Assembly (NCBI RefSeq): GCF_949628265.1
Contig: NC_088789.1
Coordinates: 33,039,883 to 33,103,882 of the forward strand
Reading direction: 5' to 3'
Source: Cloeon dipterum
Lineage: Eukaryota > Arthropoda > Insecta > Ephemeroptera > Baetidae
DNA length: 64,000 nt
In this document: positions 56,086-64,000 of the stretch, piece after piece
Layout of the letters: every line of letters begins with the position of its first letter
How positions within the stretch are numbered: the stretch's first letter is position 1
Program-made: the position numbers and the translations under genes
Notes under the pieces: generated by a model
Database searches by the model: none
What the model saw: the letters and a program-made list of their open reading frames with translations, nothing else
What the model was told of the DNA's origin: nothing

Positions 56086-56504
56086 TAGTGGTACGCAGCT
56101 GGTTTTTCATGGGTTAAAGCGTTCTTTTAATGTAAACGACACTTTTTATTGAAAAATATTAAATAATTTCAGGTTTTTGTAATGAAAAAGTTTGTTTTAT
56201 TAATGATTTGATGGTCATCATTCTGTACTCCTGATTGAAGTCCTTAAAATGACGTCTATACAATTTGGAGCAAACCGCGGGAAAAAGGGAAAAACGATAT
56301 GTACTTTATTGATAATAATTCACATAATTCAATAGAAATTCAAACTGAACAAAAATGAAAGTGCTAAATCTGTATCTGACTTTCTGATGGCATAATTTCG
56401 ATTTAATTTAGCCGTAGCACTGGTTTCCGACTTAACGCTCCTAGCGGCTGAGGGCTGAAACAGACATCACACCACGCATGATCAAGTAAAAACCACTTCA
56501 TTCA

Positions 56505-56894
56505 TTAAAGAGCGTCTATGACGAAGTTTCTGAGCACTCCAATCGATTCTTGAGGGTCGAATTAGGTAAAGTGGATGTTTTCTCCGTTTAAAAAGTGCAG
56601 CGGGACGTGCGGACTTTTTTTCCCGCCAAAACAATATGAACGTATTTGTGAGAGCTGCGCACGCGTGAGAGCTGGTTTGAGCACTTGCAGAGAGACCACC
56701 TGTAACGAATGACTTCTTTGTCACATCCCGCCAGCTCTGACGCATGCGTAGCTCTCGCATTCATATAGTTTTGGCGGGAAAAAAGTTCGCACATCGCGCT
56801 GCACTTTTTGGTCGGTAAAAATATCCACTTTACCTAATTCGACCCTCAGGAATCGATTGGTGGGCTCAGAAACTTCGTTAGAGACGGTCTTTAA
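56505..56894. mobile_element. 390-bp fold-back MITE, copy 1
   Basis: Almost the entire element is one imperfect hairpin. The left arm TTAAAGAGCGTCT...GAAGTTTCTGAGC continues through 'AATCGATTCTTGAGGGTCGA' to 'TTCCCGCCAAAACAATATGA', and the right arm is its reverse complement for about 135 bp. The ends are TTAA...TTAA, which would fit TTAA target sites (piggyBac-like) but is not proof. A second copy lies in a slit intron at 61087-61466. It has no coding capacity. Confidence 0.75.
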
Positions 56895-56899
56895 GCGTT

Positions 56900-58258
56900 A
56901 TGATGAAATTCTTCGTTTAGCCTCTTATTATTTATAAATTTCAACTGCCAAATGTGCTGAATTTCTAATTTCTGGGTTCCAAAATCATAATAAATACACT
57001 TTGAAATAATTTTTTAACATGGCTTCTTCGTGATATACTCACTTGCACATAAATTATAATGTATTTTTTGGCTTAGGAGTGATGAAAATAAAACTGCAAG
57101 GGTTTGTAGATCAAGTTACATGGCGTAAAATGCTTTATTTAATTTTTTGCTTGAAAAGTGTTCGGCGCAGAGAGTACGACGACAGATAAAATGCGGTTAG
57201 TGAAGCACAATTAATTATCATTTATTTTCGATACAATTTCCATCGAGGGGGCGCAAAGAAAGGGGTTAATAGAGACTAATCACAGCAAAAATAATACTCT
57301 ATGATCTATACGAGAAGCGAGAAAAAGCATAGGGGGCGCTGATTTTGAATCTGGCGCCCCTCTGATTGTCTAGGGGTGGGTTGGGGGTTGGGGGGCGAAG
57401 GTGAGCCGAACACGAGTGGGCGACACACCGAAACATCGAAACACGTGACGAAAATGCTTGTTTTGGTTGAGATTCGAAATGTTTTAGAGTTAATTGCGTC
57501 TGTTAAATGTATAACGGAAAGAGAGAAGTAATAATTAGAGCAGACAGATTGTGTCGTGTACGTGGTTACATTCACATTGATTTATTTAATAATGATTTAA
57601 TTCGAATATATATAGTAGTATATAATAGCTACGTACTAATTAATCTATGTATAATATATATATTTAATATATATTCTGTATGTATATAAATGTAAATATA
57701 GTTAAATAGCGCGATTCAATTAATGTGTATTGAGGTAATATATCAGCGAGTACGTTGCGAGTATTTACAACGAAAACCAAACGACGACACCGATTAGCTG
57801 CAGCAAAGTATAATAATTATTATGTATATATCATTTTTCCAACTCTGCTTCCCTCACAATATCAGCAGAGCGTCGGACGAACGGACAAAATGAGAATTCG
57901 AAACGAAATAAACAAAAATGCAAAAATCGAGCGGCCTCTCATTCGGGACGAAGGTAATTCGCAGTCTTTTCGGGGCAGTGGCGACAAAACGAGAAGAAAA
58001 TAAAAATATTAATACTCTATATAATGCAGCAGTAGAGGAATGCTTTTGAACCGAGAGAGGACGCCATTTGCACGGCCACGCCCCCCGGCAAGATTTTCTT
58101 CGTGGTGGGGAGGCGTGGCCACCCCAACGTCCCCGCCGGAGGGAGGGGTGGGGGGTAGAGGGCGTGTGTGGCACATCGAAAGCTTATTTATGTTTGTACT
58201 GCGGGGGTCGTGATCGCTCCCTCGGGGGGGTTGGTGGGGTGGGGGTTGGCGGGGCCGT
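56900..58258 (-). other. Probable 3' UTR and downstream region of slit
   Basis: The region follows the slit stop codon on the minus strand. It has a G/C-biased low-complexity patch at 58075-58255, an A/T microsatellite-like stretch at 57585-57700, and TTTATT (minus-strand AATAAA) at about 57221. Short frames here are not accepted as genes. Confidence 0.4.
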
Positions 58259-61200
58259 TCAAAAGCACTTCTTGGAGCAGCCGCACTTGCGCACCATGTC
58301 GACGTCGCGCATGTAGCGGGTGCCGTCGTTGCAGATGAGCCGCACCTTGCGTCGCTTGCTCTTGCGCGGCCGACAGCAGCCGCCGTCGCAGCCGCCGCCC
58401 TCGCACCGCGCCAGCCGCAGCGGCTTGCGCGATCGGCAGCCGTTCTCCACATAGTAGTCCAGCGACTGCTCCTTTCGGCACGCGCCACCCATTGGCGCCA
58501 CCGTCGCTGACTGCATCGTCACCGGCATCACCGATGCTGCTGTCAACAGAAAACGGTTGGTTCAGGCATTTGCTGTGTTTAAAAATGGTTCCAACGGTCT
58601 GCGCATGCGTTGTTAAGTTGAAACAGTTGTTAAGGAACTTGTTGCAGGCTACTGCGCATGTGCAGGATGCACAGAAATCTACTGCGCAATGGAAATGTAA
58701 AAATATTAAAGAGCATGCGCTGTAGAATTCTAAGCATTCTCCGCATGCGCAGAAGTTTTCTACGTATATTTTGGCATGCGCAGAAGACTTCTACGCAGTT
58801 TTGGCATGCGCAGAGAGTCTCAAAAGCAAGCAGGTGATACTTGTACTTGGCTAGACCAGCAGATATGAAATTGAAAATTTTAAAAACCAGAAAGTTAAAC
58901 CGCGAAAATACAAATAGTTCCAAGAAACTTACGAATCTCGCAGAACTGGCCCTTCCAGCCCTTGTCGCAGATGCACGAGTAGGCCGGCTGTTGCGCGGAG
59001 CTCCTCGGGGGCACGCACTTGCCATGGCGGCAGCGGTGAGCGTCACACGGGGCACCTGACGATCCCAGTTTGGCTGCCATTCGCTCGAAACTGAGGAAAA
59101 TGAGACGATTCAGACGCAAAAGAGAAGGATTCGGACAAACTGACCTGGACTTTTTGGCCTTGAGCAGGTCTTCTGGCTGGGCTCGTGGCTCCTCAAGGCC
59201 GCTCACTTCAAAGGAGTCCTGCAGGCTGGCGCATCCTGGCGTGATCTTGTGCATTCGTGCCGCGTTGCCGAAATCGACTGGCTTCCGGTTGATCCAGATG
59301 TCGAGGAGGCAGCCGCTGAAGCTGGACAGGTTGCGTAAGTGCCACTGCTGGAACGCCAGACGACCCTCCTGTTGAATAATCGCACGGCATGAGACACAAA
59401 CCAAAGAGCATAAAACCCCAGATGAAACGGTGAAGGTCAGAAAGGGTATTTACCTCTGAGGGAACACCACCAAGGAAGAGGGGCGAGGTGAGGTGCAGGA
59501 ACTCCTTGTCGCCTTCGTTGATGATTGAACGCGCCTTGCCGTGGTCAACGCGAAGGGTGAAGTTCTTGCCCTCGACCAGAAGCTCAGCGATATGTGGCTT
59601 TCCGTCAGCGACCTGCTCGTAACTGTACATGGTTGACACGGGGTGGTTGCCCACGTCGAAACTAACCTGAAAAACGGAAACACAGTCAGGGTAATGTAGA
59701 ACTCCTGGGTCACCAATTTGGTTGGTTTGAATATATCAGGGGTTAAAAGAGTTAAAAAAGGTTCGAACGGTCTGCGCATGCGTTCATAGGTTTCATCAGT
59801 CGTTGAGGAGCATGGGGCAGGCTACTGCGCATGTGCAGGACGCACAGGAATTTACTGCGCAGGGAAAACGTAAAACTATTTAAGGCCATGCGCAGAAGAA
59901 TTCTACTCATTATTGGCATGCGCAGAAGACCTCTACGTCTCCTGGGAATGCGCAGAAGATCTCTTCGCATATTATATATAGGTTTACCCGTACAGCACAA
60001 ATTAACTTACCCTGATTCTGCCGTGGAAGAGCTCAACTGCAAGGTGTTGCTGCTGTTCGCCGTTGTAGAGCAAAATGCCGCTGGGATGAGTGGTGGTGAA
60101 TCGCAGCGTGGCATTCGCCGAAGGTCGCGTGCTGAGCGGCTCCAGTTCCACGAAGCTAGCGTTGTGGCGCAGGGACACGCTGGTCAGGTACTCGCAGCGC
60201 TTGCCTGAGTACCCTGAGGCACACCGGCAAACGTATTCCGCCGACGTCATGTCCGGCTGATGGCAGATGCCGTGTTTGCAGTCGTGCTGCTGACACGGCG
60301 AGGTTGCCGGATACAGCATCGCAACCATCGGGCTCACCTGGGAAATGAAAACGGTTAGTTTGGTGAAAGACCGCTGGTAAGAGGGGTTTAAGATCTCTGT
60401 TGTTCCTGGTAAGTTGTCCCGAACTCGTCGCAGTTAAGAACTTCCCGACCCAACCGTTGGTGTCGCATCGGTCGTTTTCAGGGTTTTCTGGGCAAAACTT
60501 ACTTGAAAGCAGCAACAAAACCTTACAATTAGGCGGCTTCTGATTGGTCAAATACGACCGACGCGACACCAACGGTTGGGTCGGAATGTTCAAAACAGGT
60601 AGCAACTCCATTTGTGGAGAATTCTTTGGTGTTCACCTCGCAATATCGTCCAGAGAAGTCATTGGGACAGAGGCAGGAGTAGCCGGAGACGTGGTCGACG
60701 CACGTGCCGCCGTTCTGGCACATGTGGTTGACGCAGTCGTCGACGTCCACGGTGCAGTTGGCACCGCTGAAGCCAGGCAGGCACTCGCACGCGTACGAGC
60801 TGCCGTTGTTGACGCAGCGAGCCCCGTTGGCGCACGGATTCATCTCTTTGGTGCAGAAATCGATCTTCTTCTCGCAGTACTTTCCTAAATTTATGGTGTT
60901 AGAAAAGGGATTTTTCTGACTATAGAAACACAAACCTGTGAAGCCTGGCTTGCAGAGGCACGAGTAGCCCGAGACAAGGTCCACGCAGGTGGCTCCGTTT
61001 ATGCACTTGTGAGCCAAACACTCGTCAATGTTGCTTTCGCACCGCTCACCAGTGAAACCTGAGAAAAAAAAGACATCTATGGTCAGAAATACTGTCTTTG
61101 ACGAAGTTTCCGAGCACGCCAATCGATTCCTGAGGGTCGAATTAGTCAGAGGAGATGTTTTTTCCGGTAAAAAAGTCCAGCGCGACGTGCGAACTTTTTT

Positions 61201-64000
61201 TCCCGCCAAAAAATATTAACGTAAATTCGAGAAATGCGCATGCTTCAGAGCTGGTTTGAGCACTTGCGGAGAGACCACCTGTACGAATGACTTCTTTGGC
61301 GCATCCAGCCAGCTCTGACGCATGCGTACTTCTCCAAAATTCGTTCATATTGTTTTGGCGGGAAAAAAGTTCGCACGTCGCGCTGGACATTTTGGTCCGA
61401 AAAAATATCCAGTATACCTAATTCGACCCTCAGGAATCGATTGGTGTGCTCAAAGACGGTCTTTAACGTTCGTATCGCGGAAATTTGGCCGATCCCTAGC
61501 CCCGCCCACTTATTATATCCCTCCGAATCGCGCGCACGAGTCAGCTGATCGAAGTGATGTTGAATTCAAGTTATCGGGGAGCCAATTTCCCTTCAATACA
61601 AAAGTGGGCGGGGCAATGGACCAGCCAAATTTCCGCGGCACGCCTTTTTAAACCAAAATAAATCGCTTTTTGGCGGTGTCAGAACTTACCCTGAGGGCAC
61701 TGGCAGGAGAAGCGTCCTTCCTCGAGGACGAGACAGACTCCGTCGTTGCGGCAGGGGTGTCCGAAGCAGGCGTCGATCATGTGTTCGCAGCGCCGGCCGT
61801 GGAAGCCCGGCGCGCAGGCGCACTCGAAGGCGCGGCCGGGCGCGCGGCGGCACGTGCCACCGTTGGCGCACGGGAAGCGGAAGCAGGCGTCGCACTTTGC
61901 CAGCACGGCCGCCTCCACCTTTCCGGAGCAGACCATCAGCTCTGGCGGCGCCGTCAGCAGCAGCTCGCTGCGCGCCATCGCGGGCTCCGAGCACTTGGCG
62001 ATTCCGGGCTCCACGAAGTCCCGCTTGATCCAGTCCGACAGCCAACGCAACGAGCAGTCGCAGTACCACGGATTTGCGCCCAGAGCACTGCAAGAATGCG
62101 ATTTTAATCGAAAGAATAATTAATTCCAATTATAAAGACACCCAGGAATCGATTGAATTTTTAAAAAATGTGGTTTAATGGGTCTTTTAAATTATTTTAA
62201 ATAAAAAATGGACGATAATTCCTTACATGTGCGTTAGGGAATGCAGATCATCAAAGGTTCCGTTTTGCATCTGCGAGATGTCATTTCCGTGGAGCGAACT
62301 GTATGAAAATTAAATAATTAAAAATGCTAAAATTTGGTGTATATGTCAACTTACATAATCCTCAAAGATTTGAGACCGCGCAGGGCGTGCTGTTCAATGC
62401 ACTGAAGCTTGTTGTAACTCACAATCCTATTTTAAATTCGTTTTATTATTTTTATTTTAAAAATAAATTTTTTCCAGGCACTCACAAAGTCGCCAACTTG
62501 GCAAGAGCAGTAAACGCGTGGTCTGGCAGCACTGTTATCATGTTGTTGCTCAGGTCTCTGTGAAAATTAATTTTTTATTTTAATTCAGAATATAATTTTG
62601 AACAATTTGGAAATATTCTAATTTTTGCCAATATTGAAATCGTCATATCTCAGGTTTGAGCCAACAGAATTCCAAAAACCGCACACCGTTTGACTCGTCT
62701 AAACCTCCCCTAGAGAGCTGATGGGTTTTGGGGGTGATCTGATCGCTCACCTACCTCAAAATTTGCCTTTTTTCATCCCCCATAGCGAAAATACCGGAAA
62801 ATGCAATGAAATTTCTGATTTCTCGATATTTAAATGCACGGGGTAGGACAAGGATAAGGGTTGATCACCCTCAAAACCATTTGGCTGTCTAGGGGAGGTT
62901 GAGAGGCGTCGAACGGTGTGCAGATTTTGCAATTCTGACAATTAAAACCCGAGATTTGACGTTGAAAATATTTTTCTCGATTTTTGGCTAAAATTGTCTT
63001 CACCAAATCTCGAGTTTTCACTGTCATAATTGCATAAATTACCCACCATTTGACTTATCTCAACCTCCCGAAGATAGCCGATGGAGTTTGGGGTAGATTT
63101 TTATTTATTTTTAAGGGTTGTGATCATAAGTGCACTGCGACGCGATTTTTATCGTTACTTGAATGCAGAGGGTGTAAGGGGGATGAGGGTTAATCACCTT
63201 CAAAACCCATCGGCTGTCTAGGGGAGGTTCAGACGAGTCGAACAGTGGTTAATTTTTGCACTTCTGACTTTTCGGACGTGAGATTCGGTGTCAACAAAAT
63301 AGCAAAAATTTAATTATGGTTCCGGGCGATCAATTGGTTTTAAAAAAATCCTGATTGAAGACATGCTGGACTAATTAGACGGTTAATAACGATTTTCATT
63401 GTTGTGTAATAGTAACTTACAGGCGTGTCAAGTGCTTCAGGTGTTTCAGCTTGTCCGGCTCCACAGATGTAATCATGTTTGTGTCCAAGTATCTGTAATT
63501 ACAAATTAATATTTTTTAAAAATTAAATACTTGAAAAGAGGCCTACTCAGATCTTGAAATACCGCATGTTAATGCTATGATAAATGGATTTAACGGATAC
63601 GAAACGAGAAATTTTTTATAGACAAAAATTTATCGTTTTAAATAATTATTTAGAGCTGAAAATTAATAATTATTACAGGCATTTTAATTTGATTAAAAGC
63701 ACTAGAAGGTACACAAAAATCTTTAAAATCCATTATAATTAAAAATAAACAGTTAATTTTTTCCGAATATTTTTCTATGAAATTAAATTTAACAAAATGA
63801 ATAAAATCCAATAAATTTTTTTTGATTTTTTTTCTCCACTCAAAATACAAGATGGAGCACGCGCAGAACTACCACCGGCCTGGAAACTGATTTTCAGATT
63901 TTTCGCACCCATAGAAAAATTAAAATTAATTTTTTACACTTTTTCGGCTTTGCACTGATATGGTTTAATTTTTGTCAAAATTCAGCCCTTCGTCCGATAG
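58259..64000 (-). CDS. sli: Slit, secreted axon-guidance ligand (3' part, 12 exons; 5' end outside window)
   Basis: In-phase exons in transcript order: 63492-63421, 62557-62486, 62426-62355, 62298-62227, 62087-61690, 61058-60936, 60884-60637, 60337-60011, 59666-59454, 59368-59145, 59090-58933, 58536-58259. The first four are exactly 72 nt, each one leucine-rich repeat (for example [16 protein letters not shown]). Then come an LRR C-terminal cap ([15 protein letters not shown]), six EGF domains (for example '[20 protein letters not shown]'), a laminin-G domain (59.15-60.2 kb, '[10 protein letters not shown]' to '[20 protein letters not shown]'), a seventh EGF and a C-terminal cystine knot (ends [11 protein letters not shown], stop 58261-58259). 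This is the Slit order; Slit is the ligand of Robo receptors. All phases close without frameshift, so the gene looks functional. Introns hold MITEs and repeats. The signal peptide and most LRRs lie beyond 64000. Confidence 0.95.
58575..58825. repeat. GCATGCGC-rich repeat in slit intron, copy 1
   Basis: The segment shares 'AACGGTCTGCGCATGCGTT', 'GGCTACTGCGCATGTGCAGG' and a run of GGCATGCGCAGAAGACTTCT-like subunits of about 30 bp with 59755-59975. Both lie in introns flanking slit laminin-G exons. The subunits are themselves tandem and palindromic (GCATGC, TGCGCA). Confidence 0.7.
59755..59975. repeat. GCATGCGC-rich repeat in slit intron, copy 2
   Basis: This is the direct partner of 58575-58825 in the same orientation. 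It includes 'CGAACGGTCTGCGCATGCGT', 'GGCTACTGCGCATGTGCAGG' and three ATGCGCAGAAG subunits. Confidence 0.7.
61087..61466. mobile_element. Fold-back MITE, copy 2, in slit intron
   Basis: This copy matches 56505-56894 along its full length with inverted arms containing 'CAATCGATTCCTGAGGGTCG', 'TTTTTTTCCCGCCAAAA' and the central 'AGAGCTGGTTTGAGCACTTG'. The left tip is eroded (ACTGTCTTTGACG instead of TTAAAGAGCGTC...), while the right tip GACGGTCTTTAA is kept. It lies wholly inside the slit intron 61059-61689. Confidence 0.75.
61476..61637. mobile_element. Short second fold-back element in the same slit intron
   Basis: The segment begins CGCGGAAATTTGGCCGATCC and ends with the approximate reverse complement (GGACCAGCCAAATTTCCGCG). 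Both arms continue to a CCCCGCCCACTT block. It is about 160 bp, MITE-like, with no coding capacity, and is inserted immediately beside the larger fold-back element. Confidence 0.65.
62640..63300. repeat. Array of convergent inverted repeats (family E), copy 2, in slit intron
   Basis: Four units of about 100 bp alternate in orientation (about 62650-62745, 62850-62960, 63000-63100, 63190-63290). Core blocks are 'AATTCTGACAATTAAAACCC' and 'CCTCCCCTAGAGAGCTGATG'. It is related to 13790-14600. Confidence 0.65.
63493..64000. other. Slit intron sequence at the window edge
   Basis: AT-rich sequence upstream of the first visible slit exon. I find no further leucine-rich-repeat exon before the edge. 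Confidence 0.5.

Noticed and set aside
58009-58488. 159-residue minus-strand frame overlapping the slit terminus
   Set aside because: It is the wrong frame over the cystine-knot exon. The correct frame gives the conserved Cys pattern ending KCGCSKKCF.

Overview
The window is eukaryotic and almost certainly from an arthropod, probably a hexapod. It is AT-rich, with short GT-AG introns of about 50-100 bp. The right end carries the 3' half of slit on the minus strand, and there are decayed exon fragments of Dscam, SHPRH and mitochondrial EF-Ts. The species cannot be named from sequence alone.

Layout. 1-678 is the C-terminal end of an ankyrin-repeat (ANK) gene whose upstream part lies outside the window. 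1.4-16.6 kb and 27.5-35.4 kb are gene-poor mosaics: segmentally duplicated gene fragments, dispersed repeats that keep splice donors, a GC-rich island (12.2-12.95 kb), one 5S rRNA gene (30.16-30.28 kb, minus) and a non-autonomous hAT-type transposon with an intact 8-bp target duplication (30673-32391). Three large plus-strand paralogues lie at about 16.8-26.8, 35.5-40.5 and 44.4-53.0 kb. A C2H2 zinc-finger gene (54.16-55.1 kb, minus) and slit (58.26 kb to the window edge, minus) follow. Fold-back and GCATGCGC-rich repeats sit in slit introns and beside slit.

The most interesting content is the plus-strand cluster. By joining exons at GT-AG sites with consistent phase in all three copies, I reconstruct proteins of about 2680, 1407 and 2630 residues. 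Their shared order is: N-terminal region, caspase domain with the His/Cys dyad intact, second caspase-like domain without the dyad, NACHT NTPase, long ANK array. This is an NLR-like layout (effector, STAND switch, repeat sensor) in which the effector is a built-in caspase paired in cis with a pseudo-caspase. I infer an intracellular sensor that triggers proteolysis, plausibly in immunity or cell death. The cluster shows signs of rapid evolution: near-identical introns between copies 2 and 3 (recent duplication or gene conversion), near-identical internal ANK blocks, a prematurely stopped copy 2 with an ANK relic behind it, and a fourth copy entering from the left edge. Transcription, splicing and function are not shown by sequence alone.
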